DNA of 6,130 bases from Thermoplasmata archaeon (GCA_013329135.1 DUKU01000208.1:1-6130); one strand, 5' to 3'. Positions 1 to 5,153 are shown, numbered from the stretch's first letter. The notes: generated by a model not told the origin, from the letters alone. Translations and numbers: made by a program.

Positions 1-669
1 GTCGACGATTTCGCCGCCGACAATGGCGGAGGAATCGACCCATACGGACTCAAGGTCCTTGTCCAGGTCAGTCACCTTCACGAACAGCGTGAAATCATCG
101 TACTCCTTCACGGGGTCGGCGCTGATCGTGTCGACATCGGAATCGACATACCGTTGCAGTATGGTCGGCGGTGTGCCGCCCATGCCGCCTGAGACCTGGC
201 TTGTCCACACGGCGTTGTGGCTGATATCATCGACGATTGTGACTGATATCGAACTGGCGGGACTCAGCGCGGAATAACCGGGACTTGCCGAGTTATAAGA
301 CATGACCCACTCCGCACCCATGGACCATTCTTCGAGCGTGAAGGCATCCTCAGCCTCAGAGAGTCTGTAACCCTCGGTCATCTCGTCAATGGACACCAGG
401 ACGAGAGCCTCTGTGGAGTCCATCACCGCGCCCCCGATGTGGGTGATGGTCAGTGTCGCCGTCAGTGTCAGATCGGTTTCGTATTCGAACTCCACGCTAG
501 CCGCGAAGTCCGTCTTGGTTGTCAGCTCGGGGACCGGCATCTGGTTCACGAACATCATAATGCCGCTGAAAAGGACAACTGTGATCATCAGGATCAGAAT
601 GTTGCCTATAATCTCGGATACGCCGCTCTCATCAGACCATGACTTCCGCTTGAGCAGTTTCAGTTTCAT
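1..669 (-). CDS. Type IV pilin-like secreted surface protein, N-terminal part (3' end beyond window)
   Basis: The frame is open without a stop from the ATG at 669 to the left edge (223 codons), so the C-terminus is missing. The N-terminus has a basic stretch (K2, K4, K7, R8, K9), then DESGVSEIIGN and one hydrophobic helix at about residues 19-41 ending in FVNQMP. This is the class III signal/pilin N-domain pattern of archaeal type IV pilins (Pilin_N, formerly DUF1628), which a prepilin peptidase (PibD/FlaK type) cleaves, probably after G16. The beta-rich part that follows contains LTITHIGGAVMDS, a typical pilin-family stretch. From about residue 170 a second module starts (DDFTLFVKVTDLDKDLESV), resembling extracellular beta-sandwich repeats. 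The product is therefore probably exported and either assembled into a pilus or held by its helix in the membrane. The acidic residues before the cleavage site are unusual, since the family usually has Lys or Arg there. Start choice is backed by GGAGGA eight bases upstream. Family assignment is good; the exact role is unknown. Confidence 0.8.
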   Translation of the reverse strand, partial: MKLKLLKRKSWSDESGVSEIIGNILILMITVVLFSGIMMFVNQMPVPELTTKTDFAASVEFEYETDLTLTATLTITHIGGAVMDSTEALVLVSIDEMTEGYRLSEAEDAFTLEEWSMGAEWVMSYNSASPGYSALSPASSISVTIVDDISHNAVWTSQVSGGMGGTPPTILQRYVDSDVDTISADPVKEYDDFTLFVKVTDLDKDLESVWVDSSAIVGGEIVD

Positions 670-677
670 TCGAACAT

Positions 678-683
678 TCCTCC
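678..683 (-). promoter_or_regulatory. Ribosome binding site of the pilin-like gene
   Basis: The minus strand reads GGAGGA here, a strong match to the 16S anti-Shine-Dalgarno, with eight bases before the ATG at 669. It fixes that start over the out-of-frame ATG at 677. Confidence 0.7.
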
Positions 684-731
684 GGGGGGAAGGATAGCTC
701 TGCCAGCTCTGGTTTTCAACGTATAAGTGCG

Positions 732-739
732 TATTTAAA
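732..739 (-). promoter_or_regulatory. TATA box (box A) of the pilin-like gene
   Basis: The minus strand reads TTTAAATA, close to the archaeal box A consensus. Transcription would start near 708, giving a leader of about 40 bases that contains the ribosome binding site. A second, weaker candidate (CTTATAC, 721-727) would give a leader of about 28 bases; the sequence does not decide between them. Confidence 0.5.
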
Positions 740-742
740 CGT

Positions 743-760
743 GTTGGGGTCATTACCAAC
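743..760. repeat. Dyad GTTGG-N8-CCAAC between divergent promoters
   Basis: Perfect 5-base inverted arms (743-747 and 756-760) flank an 8-base spacer. The dyad lies directly upstream of the pilin-side TATA box, where a bound repressor or activator would meet TFB. Its size and spacing suit a dimeric winged-helix protein, but arms this short can occur by chance. Confidence 0.3.
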
Positions 761-769
761 TACCTTACG

Positions 770-809
770 GATGGTTCGGGCCAGGGAATGGGACTCCGGC
801 GAAACCATC
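770..809. repeat. Inverted repeat GATGGTT / AACCATC upstream of the winged-helix/STAND promoter
   Basis: Seven-base perfect arms at 770-776 and 803-809 are separated by 26 bases, so arm centres are 33 bp apart, about three helical turns. The right arm ends five bases before the TATA box at 814. It may be a pair of half-sites for the adjacent regulator or may be chance. Confidence 0.3.
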
Positions 810-813
810 ACCG

Positions 814-821
814 TTATATAA
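814..821 (+). promoter_or_regulatory. TATA box of the winged-helix/STAND gene
   Basis: TTATATAA is centred 27-28 bases before the ATG at 845, so the transcript should begin at or within a few bases of that codon and be leaderless. This rules against the in-frame upstream ATG at 788, which lies before the promoter. Confidence 0.65.
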
Positions 822-844
822 GCACAGGGGGATTTCGCGGGACG

Positions 845-1978
845 ATGGCGGAGCCTGGCCAGTTGAGCGTGAACGAGCGCGTACTTCTGCATCTGTCCAG
901 GTTCGCCTCTGACGTCCCTCCGGAAGAGCACCCGCGGGAATGCTCGCAGGCGGGCATCGCATCCTCGATTGGGATATCGCGCACGCACGTGCCGCGCGCA
1001 GTCAAATCGCTCATCAAGGAAGGGCTCGTCGAGGAACTCAGGGCTAGGGTGTCCGGGCACGACAGGCGCATGAGCGTGTACACCATAACCGCCGAGGGGG
1101 TCAGAAGGGCCTCGAAGCTGTGGGAGGGACTGTCCGGCGTCAGGTTCACGATGCGGTCTCCGGACAAGGTCGAAGAGGCGAAGGTCGATGAGATCGAGAA
1201 GATGGTCGGCAGGAAGCGGGCCATCGCCTTAGTGACGCGCGCGCGCGCAGGTGTCATCGAGACAAGCGACCGGCACCGTCCGACGGTCAAGGACCTCGAT
1301 GACGCACCCGACATCCGGGATTTCCTAGGCAGGAAGGACGAACTTGAGGCCATGGGTGCGTTCATGGAATCCGATTCCGACCTGCTCGTCGTGCTCGGGA
1401 ACCGTGGATACGGTGCGAGCGCACTCGCGAGGAAGTTCGTCGAGGCTCTTGATGATCACAACGTGCTTTGGGTCCCGTTGCCCGCATGCAGCGGGCCCGA
1501 TGACATCATCGGCCGGATGCTTCGGTTCGCCAAGAGGTTCGCACCCGAAGCGGGCGACCCCTTCGACGCCCTCGGGATAGCAGATACCGTCATCGTCTTC
1601 GACGGATACCGCGCGGTGCCCGACGTCACTGTCGAGTTCTTCGCGGACATGGTCGGTCGGCTCGACGAGGCGAAGGTCGTGATCACGGCGAGGGAAGACA
1701 CCCCCGCGTACAACTGGTTCTATCACAAGGAAGAGGTGGAATCGGGGAAGGTCCAAGAGCTTCGCCTCAAAGGGCTCGATCATGACAGTGCGAGTTCGCT
1801 CCTGGGGAATCCGAGGATAGAGAAGGATGCGTTCAGGCGCATCTACATGATGACACGCGGCTCTCCGAACATCCTCAGGATGCTCAAGGAGAGGGACTTC
1901 GAGGGGCTGAAGAACAACACCGTGTTCACGGCAGAGGAGATCCGGTACCTGCTGTTCCTGATGGACAAGATGGCCTGA
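845..1978 (+). CDS. Winged-helix DNA-binding domain fused to a STAND-type ATPase with altered Walker A
   Basis: The protein has 377 residues. Residues about 8-92 form an archaeal MarR-like winged helix (ERVLLHLSRF, then GIASSIGISRTHVPRAVKSL, a wing GHDRRMSVY and ITAEG). A linker leads to FLGRKDELEAM (160-170), the typical entry of STAND/AAA-like NTPases. The P-loop position reads GNRGYGAS (185-192) where GxxGxGK(S/T) is expected, so Lys is Ala191. A Walker B-like strand TVIVFDG (248-254) follows, lacking the usual acidic residue after D253. Next come VVITARE (278-284) and a TRGSPNIL segment (337-344), as in other STAND ATPases. There is no long C-terminal sensor repeat. It is probably a cytoplasmic transcription regulator whose ATPase part binds nucleotide weakly or serves only as a switch or dimerisation module. 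It is divergent from the pilin-like gene, a likely target. The start at 845 is chosen from the TATA distance; 788 is in frame but less likely. Confidence 0.82.
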   Translation: MAEPGQLSVNERVLLHLSRFASDVPPEEHPRECSQAGIASSIGISRTHVPRAVKSLIKEGLVEELRARVSGHDRRMSVYTITAEGVRRASKLWEGLSGVRFTMRSPDKVEEAKVDEIEKMVGRKRAIALVTRARAGVIETSDRHRPTVKDLDDAPDIRDFLGRKDELEAMGAFMESDSDLLVVLGNRGYGASALARKFVEALDDHNVLWVPLPACSGPDDIIGRMLRFAKRFAPEAGDPFDALGIADTVIVFDGYRAVPDVTVEFFADMVGRLDEAKVVITAREDTPAYNWFYHKEEVESGKVQELRLKGLDHDSASSLLGNPRIEKDAFRRIYMMTRGSPNILRMLKERDFEGLKNNTVFTAEEIRYLLFLMDKMA

Positions 1979-1979
1979 G

Positions 1980-2513
1980 TCACCACTCGACCCCTTTTCG
2001 GGCGCCGGTGCCGTTGCTGTACGGATGCTTCGCGTTCTCAATGACTGAAACATAATCCGCGTACTCGACGAACTCCTCGGGGGCGTTCCGCCCCGTCAGG
2101 ACTATCTCTGTGCCCGAAGGTCTGGACTTCAGGACTCCGAGGACCTCGTCCACCTTGATGAGTCCCATCCACACGGCCACATTGACCTCGTCGAGGACCA
2201 TCATCTGGCACACGCCTCCCGCCAACCGAGCCCGGACCGCTTCCAGGGCGGCCCTCGCGGCTTTGACATCGACCTCCGCGGGCCTACCTTGCACGACGAA
2301 CCGTCCTGAGCCGAACTGGACCACCTCGATGTTCCCGATGTGCTTGGCGGCCACGGACTCCCCTGTGGTCTCGCCTGTCTTCATGAACTGCACCACGCAC
2401 ACTCGGTAGCCGTGGCCCGCGGCCCTCATGGCCAGCCCGAAGGCCGCCGTTGTCTTCCCCTTGCCCGGGCCGGTTATGACATGAACCTTCCCGAAACCCT
2501 CGCCAGAGGTCAT
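1980..2513 (-). CDS. cobO: ATP:cob(I)alamin / corrinoid adenosyltransferase, CobO/BtuR type
   Basis: The enzyme transfers the 5'-deoxyadenosyl group of ATP to the cobalt of reduced corrinoids (cob(I)yrinic acid a,c-diamide or cob(I)alamin), making adenosylcobamide in the cytoplasm. At 177 residues it is of normal family length. The signature elements are all present: P-loop GPGKGKTTAA (15-24), VVQFMKTG (40-47), Walker B-like VLDEVNVAV (106-114), LTGRNAP (139-145) and the C-terminal HPYSNGTGARKGVEW (163-177). It belongs to the P-loop CobA/CobO/BtuR family, not the unrelated PduO or EutT families. Its stop lies one base from that of the upstream convergent gene, and it follows the V4R operon on the same strand after 44 bases. 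No other cobamide gene is in view, so it may act in salvage. No clear Shine-Dalgarno precedes the start; a T-rich box 28 bases upstream may drive a leaderless transcript. Confidence 0.92.
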   Translation of the reverse strand: MTSGEGFGKVHVITGPGKGKTTAAFGLAMRAAGHGYRVCVVQFMKTGETTGESVAAKHIGNIEVVQFGSGRFVVQGRPAEVDVKAARAALEAVRARLAGGVCQMMVLDEVNVAVWMGLIKVDEVLGVLKSRPSGTEIVLTGRNAPEEFVEYADYVSVIENAKHPYSNGTGARKGVEW

Positions 2514-2537
2514 CGAGACCCGGAGCGTGGTGCCACT

Positions 2538-2545
2538 AGAAAAAA
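2538..2545 (-). promoter_or_regulatory. T-rich element: operon terminator or weak TATA box of cobO
   Basis: The minus strand reads TTTTTTCT. It lies about 12 bases past the DUF835 stop, where an archaeal oligo-T terminator would sit. It is also centred about 28 bases before the cobO ATG, where a box A would sit. The sequence cannot separate the two readings, and both may hold. Confidence 0.35.
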
Positions 2546-2557
2546 TGGACGATTGGC

Positions 2558-3064
2558 TCAGTATTTCCTGGCCTCGTCATCGGGCAGTGAGAACTCCCTC
2601 TCGAGGAAACCCAGCTGTTGCGTCTCCATGGTCCTCGGGTCTATAGGCACCAGCAGGAGCGCGCCCGACATCGCGACCTCCTCATTGGTCAGCTGGACCG
2701 CCTTCATGACGCTCGAGAAGCCGTTCTCCGTGATGAGGTACTCGAGCCCGTCCAGGAGCACGACCGCGCCCGGGTTCGCTTTGATGAAGTCGGATACCGT
2801 GCTGTGGATCTTCATCAGCCTCGTGGGTTCGAGGTTGATCACGCCAGGGCCAGTCGTCGTCTTGATATTCTTCGCAATCCACATGATGGGGCAGTCGAGG
2901 CCGTACTGCTGCTGCACCCTGGCCGGATGGGTGCGGGTTATGACTAGTCCTCTCCTACCCTCGGCCAGCAATCTCTTGAAGGCCTCATAGGCCCTCGGCA
3001 CGCCCCTGTCGACGAACAGGTAAGAGTTACCTGGAGCGAGGGCAGGTGCGCTTCCGTCGCTCAT
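2558..3064 (-). CDS. DUF835 family protein, third gene of the V4R-KaiC-DUF835 operon
   Basis: This 168-residue protein matches the archaeal DUF835 pattern: a start with NSYLFVDRG (13-21), GLVITRTHPARV (39-50), the hallmark VVLLDGLEYLITENGF (101-116), and LLLVPIDPRTM (136-146). No signal peptide or membrane helix is seen. The biochemical function is unknown. Its order of strands and motifs follows the KaiC-like protein encoded just upstream: EGRRGLVIT matches EGEKGLYIT, VINLEP matches FIDIGP, and D105 matches the Walker B Asp121. The Walker A loop, however, is replaced by a short DRGVPRAY turn. I infer a RecA-like fold that does not bind ATP in the usual way. It starts eight bases after the KaiC-like stop, with GAGGT overlapping that stop, so the two are very likely translated together. 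Elsewhere in archaea DUF835 also occurs joined to signalling domains. Confidence 0.85.
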   Translation of the reverse strand: MSDGSAPALAPGNSYLFVDRGVPRAYEAFKRLLAEGRRGLVITRTHPARVQQQYGLDCPIMWIAKNIKTTTGPGVINLEPTRLMKIHSTVSDFIKANPGAVVLLDGLEYLITENGFSSVMKAVQLTNEEVAMSGALLLVPIDPRTMETQQLGFLEREFSLPDDEARKY

Positions 3065-3072
3065 GGATGGGA

Positions 3073-3747
3073 TTACCTCAAGCCTGCCTGCACGGCGAGA
3101 CCTTCGTCCGTGATATCGATTAGCTGCCTCCCTGTGGTGTGTTTCGTCCCACGCAACTTAAGGACCTCGAGGAACTTGCGCCTCACCTTCTCCTCCTCGG
3201 GATACGACAGCATGACGACGCCGTCGACCATGTACGATTCCTGGCTGTGTGATATGTCTTCATATGACAGCTCGGCCGTGATGATGGCAAGGCATTCGAA
3301 GGCTTTGAGATAGGCGAAGAGTTCGTGCATGAACTCCCTTGTCTCGCCCCTCCACTGGAGCATGTCGGTCATCGGCGTGATGGGATCTATGACTATCCTG
3401 ACGGGGTGGTACTGCTCTATCTGCTTCTTGATCGTGCTCAGTATGTCGCTCGGGTTCTTGGCCAGGGTCGGGCCGATGTCGATGAAGTTGACGACACCCT
3501 TCTCGACCAGCTGCTGGTCGTAGAACGAGAAGGATGACAGGAACCTCTGCACGAGCCACTGAGGTTCGGAGATGGCGGTTATGTATAGTCCTTTCTCACC
3601 CTCGCTCGCGCCGTGGAAAAGGCTCTGGACCGCCAGGGTCGTCTTCCCGGTACCGGGTTCGCCCGCGACCAGGATCGCGGATGGGTACGGGAAACCGCCC
3701 TGGATCATGCCGTCAAGGCCGGGTATGCCGGTCGTCTTTCTGGACAT
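3073..3747 (-). CDS. Single-domain KaiC/RAD55-family ATPase
   Basis: The protein has 224 residues with one RecA-like ATPase domain. It begins TTGIPGLDGMIQGG (5-18), the usual KaiC entry, followed by Walker A GEPGTGKTT (29-37, K35 and T36). GLYITAISEP (53-62) contains a possible catalytic Glu61, though KaiC proper has two adjacent Glu. Walker B is VRIVID (116-121). The C-terminal KFLEVLKLRGTKHTTGRQL (191-209) is the subunit-interface stretch that contacts the neighbour's ATP. Circadian KaiC has two such domains plus phosphorylation sites; this one has a single domain and no such tail. It is therefore best named a KaiC-like or GvpD/RAD55-like ATPase, probably a cytoplasmic ring-forming hub passing on the signal of a partner sensor. 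It abuts the V4R stop with no gap and has a strong GGAGGTG inside the V4R end. All catalytic elements appear intact. Confidence 0.9.
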   Translation of the reverse strand: MSRKTTGIPGLDGMIQGGFPYPSAILVAGEPGTGKTTLAVQSLFHGASEGEKGLYITAISEPQWLVQRFLSSFSFYDQQLVEKGVVNFIDIGPTLAKNPSDILSTIKKQIEQYHPVRIVIDPITPMTDMLQWRGETREFMHELFAYLKAFECLAIITAELSYEDISHSQESYMVDGVVMLSYPEEEKVRRKFLEVLKLRGTKHTTGRQLIDITDEGLAVQAGLR

Positions 3748-4155
3748 TCAGAGCACCTCCGAGTCTATGATGAATACGCACTTGTCATCACCCTTCGAGA
3801 CACACTTGCGCTCGTGGCAGTACACATCCTTGCCCGTGCGCTCCTCGAAGACCTTGGCCAGGATCCCCCTGAGCATGTGACACGTTGGGGAGTCGGCGCT
3901 GGACACCTCGATCGAGCCAATCACATTGATCGTGTCTCCCTCGAAGGATATATCGCTCACCCAACCCTCCTTCACCAGGGCGTCCCTGACCCGTGATAGG
4001 TCGGTGCCCGTGGCTTTGACGAGGCGGTTGCCCACGATCCGGCCGCTCCTGTAGAACATGCCGTGCGAGGCGAAGGTCATGACTGTCTCATACAGCTTCT
4101 TTATCTCGACGAGCTCGTCCCTACGCAACTTGATGGCACGCTCTGATGACTCCAT
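3748..4155 (-). CDS. V4R-domain sensor protein, first gene of the V4R-KaiC-DUF835 operon
   Basis: The protein has 135 residues from the ATG at 4155. After a short charged helix comes a V4R (4-vinyl reductase-like) domain: GMFYRSGRIVGNRLV, then SRVRDALVKEGW, then the diagnostic C-terminal pattern YCHERKC...GDDKCVFII. V4R domains are small-molecule or metal-binding sensors, also found in the XylR N-terminus and in bacteriochlorophyll and methanogen proteins. The Cys/His set here is C92, H93, C113, H114, C118 and C126, which could bind a metal. No DNA-binding domain is attached, so its output is probably through the KaiC-like protein encoded directly after it. A GTG at 4164 gives three more residues; I prefer 4155 because AGGTGG precedes it by five bases. 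A TATA-like box near 4188 would fit the GTG as a leaderless start, so the choice is open. Confidence 0.85.
   Translation of the reverse strand: MESSERAIKLRRDELVEIKKLYETVMTFASHGMFYRSGRIVGNRLVKATGTDLSRVRDALVKEGWVSDISFEGDTINVIGSIEVSSADSPTCHMLRGILAKVFEERTGKDVYCHERKCVSKGDDKCVFIIDSEVL
3754..3760 (-). promoter_or_regulatory. Internal ribosome binding site of the KaiC-like gene
   Basis: GGAGGTG on the minus strand lies within the last codons of the V4R gene, six bases before the ATG at 3747. The upstream stop and this start touch (TGAATG), so translation is probably coupled. Confidence 0.7.
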
Positions 4156-4160
4156 AATAT

Positions 4161-4166
4161 CCACCT
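4161..4166 (-). promoter_or_regulatory. Ribosome binding site deciding the V4R start
   Basis: AGGTGG on the minus strand is five bases before the ATG at 4155. It overlaps the alternative GTG start at 4164, so the two starts are mutually exclusive in mechanism (Shine-Dalgarno versus leaderless). Confidence 0.45.
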
Positions 4167-4184
4167 ACATCGGGGGAGCCTTCT

Positions 4185-4207
4185 ATCAATAAGTTGGGAC
4201 TTATACC
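4185..4207 (-). promoter_or_regulatory. Promoter region of the V4R operon with two TATA-like boxes
   Basis: On the minus strand, TTATTGAT (4185-4192) would start transcription near 4162, and TATAAGT (about 4200-4206) would start near 4177. Only the second leaves room for the AGGTGG site in the leader. The second box also reads TTATACC on the plus strand and could drive the CYTH gene with a longer leader. Confidence 0.4.
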
Positions 4208-4246
4208 TTTTGGTGCCCCAGTAGCTGGCAGAGGAGGGTATCTGGC

Positions 4247-4283
4247 TAGTCGCCGAGACAGATTAATCTATCAGGTCAGACTA
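4247..4283. repeat. Nested palindromes over the CYTH promoter
   Basis: AGATTAATCT (4260-4269) is a perfect 10-base palindrome. Outer arms TAGTC (4247-4251) and GACTA (4279-4283) share almost the same centre (4265 against 4264.5). The inner palindrome also contains the best TATA-like stretch (TTAATCTA) for the CYTH gene, so a protein bound here would block TBP. Confidence 0.35.
4263..4270 (+). promoter_or_regulatory. Weak TATA-like box of the CYTH gene
   Basis: TTAATCTA is centred about 29-30 bases before the ATG at 4296, compatible with a leaderless or near-leaderless transcript. The match to box A is only partial. Confidence 0.35.
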
Positions 4284-4295
4284 ATGGGGGCCGTG

Positions 4296-4832
4296 ATGGA
4301 AGTAGAGTCCAAATTCCGCTCTCCAGGGAACGACAGGGTGGAGAAGGCACTGGGCAAACTCGGGGCGGAACTCGTTTGCGAGGAGGAGACCGAGGATGTG
4401 TACTTCCAACATCCCAACCGCGACTTCGGCAAGACGGACGAGGCGCTCAGGCTCAGGAAGAAGGACGGTGTCTCAGAGCTGACATACAAGGGGCCCCGCA
4501 TGAGGATGGAGCACACGAAGGCGAGGGAGGAGGTCACGCTCAGGACCGAGGATCCGCTGACGGTCCAGAGGATAGTCGAGCGACTGGGGTTCAAGGAGTT
4601 CATGTCCGTACACAAGAAACGGAAGAACTTCAAGTACGACAAGATCCGAATCGCCGTCGACGCCGTGGATGACCTCGGAGAGTACGTGGAGCTGGAACTG
4701 ATCACCGAGGAGCCTAAGAGGGCCGAGGCCCTGATCGAGCAGGTGAGAGGGGAACTGGCACTGACCGACTTCGAGCCAAGGACATACCTGGAGCTCATCC
4801 TGGACATGAACGCCAGGAACGAGAAGAAATGA
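4296..4832 (+). CDS. CYTH-domain protein (class IV adenylate cyclase / triphosphatase type)
   Basis: The protein has 178 residues. CYTH enzymes form a triphosphate tunnel and, using Mg or Mn, either cyclise ATP to cAMP (CyaB) or hydrolyse tripolyphosphate or thiamine triphosphate. The N-terminal signature MEVESKF supplies the ExExK residues E2, E4 and K6. Other tunnel elements are LRLRKKDG (R52, R54), LTYKGP (K65), REEVTL (E78, E79), the KKRKNFKY basic run (107-114), DDLGEYVELEL (125-135) and the closing RTYLELIL (162-169). All expected charged residues seem present, so it should be active; the substrate cannot be read from sequence, and CyaB-like is the usual name for archaeal members. The start is placed at 4296 because the ExExK motif sits at the N-terminus in this family. 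ATG 4284 is in frame, adds four residues and has AGGT before it. It is divergent from the V4R operon. Confidence 0.85.
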   Translation: MEVESKFRSPGNDRVEKALGKLGAELVCEEETEDVYFQHPNRDFGKTDEALRLRKKDGVSELTYKGPRMRMEHTKAREEVTLRTEDPLTVQRIVERLGFKEFMSVHKKRKNFKYDKIRIAVDAVDDLGEYVELELITEEPKRAEALIEQVRGELALTDFEPRTYLELILDMNARNEKK

Positions 4833-4884
4833 GATAGTAGGCGTCGCCGAGGTTGTCCCGTGCGCGCCCGTTTCCCCGGTGGAG

Positions 4885-4903
4885 TCTGAGCCTTGTGCTC
4901 AGA
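4885..4903. terminator. Hairpin between convergent genes
   Basis: TCTGAGC and GCTCAGA form a 7-bp stem with a 5-base loop. It lies 52 bases after the CYTH stop and covers the stop codon of the small gene on the other strand. No oligo-T run follows on either strand, so termination is only a possibility; it could also stabilise 3' ends. Confidence 0.35.
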
Positions 4904-5147
4904 GTTTGCTGATCTTGTCCGTCACGAACGACTTTATCGCAGGGTCGTCCGGGATCGTGATTGACTTCTTGTACTTCTCGCTGCCATCTGGCAGGAAGTA
5001 GCCCCTGGACACCGATATGAACTCACTGTCGCCCTCATCGGTGATCGCCTTCTTCCGCGCAACTTCCAGGAAGTTGTTCTTGCCGAAAGGTATCTTCTCA
5101 GCACTCAGAGTCTCGAATCGCACCTTCGTTTGCTGTTCATCGTCCAT
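4899..5147 (-). CDS. Small conserved-looking protein of unknown function (82 residues)
   Basis: I do not recognise a named family with certainty. The protein is soluble and highly charged, with no signal peptide, membrane helix or cysteine. It runs FGKNNFLEVARKKA (21-34), then SEFISVSRGYFLPDG (41-55), YKKSITIPDD (59-68) and a C-terminal helix AIKSFVTDKISKL (70-82). This suggests several beta strands rich in Lys/Arg followed by a helix. Such an arrangement recalls PC4/p15-like single-strand DNA-binding coactivators, but that is a weak structural guess. Three points support a real gene: GGAGG (5154-5158) six bases before the ATG, a good TATA box at 5195-5201, and codon use like its neighbours. 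It converges with the CYTH gene and is divergent from the protease gene. A housekeeping nucleic-acid role would be plausible; nothing in the window proves it. Confidence 0.75.
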   Translation of the reverse strand: MDDEQQTKVRFETLSAEKIPFGKNNFLEVARKKAITDEGDSEFISVSRGYFLPDGSEKYKKSITIPDDPAIKSFVTDKISKL

Positions 5148-5153
5148 TTGGTG

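Noticed and set aside
389..697. Plus-strand frame of 102 codons opposite the pilin-like gene
   Set aside because: The minus-strand frame here has the pilin N-terminus, ribosome site and TATA box; this one has none of these and low-complexity Ser/Val composition.
1236..1248. Alternating CG run of 13 bases, possible Z-DNA former
   Set aside because: It lies inside the regulator's coding sequence and encodes an ordinary Thr-Arg-Ala-Arg-Ala stretch; in a GC-rich genome this is expected codon use.
1325..2053. Long open minus-strand frame (242 codons) across the regulator and the end of cobO
   Set aside because: It is antisense to two genes with clear family motifs, its product is of odd composition without any recognisable domain, and it overlaps both in full.
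2340..2990. Open plus-strand frame (216 codons) opposite cobO and DUF835
   Set aside because: Shadow of two well-supported minus-strand genes; no motif and no promoter or ribosome site at its start.
3073..3747. Circadian clock KaiC
   Set aside because: Only one ATPase domain, no second domain or phosphorylated tail, and no kaiA or kaiB nearby; a single-domain KaiC-like/RAD55-type ATPase fits better.
4195..4290. Possible structured RNA or tRNA-like region (CCAG-TAG-CTGG hairpin and repeated CTGGC) before the CYTH gene
   Set aside because: No T-arm or anticodon-arm pattern, stems of only four to five bases, and the stretch is explained as divergent promoter DNA.
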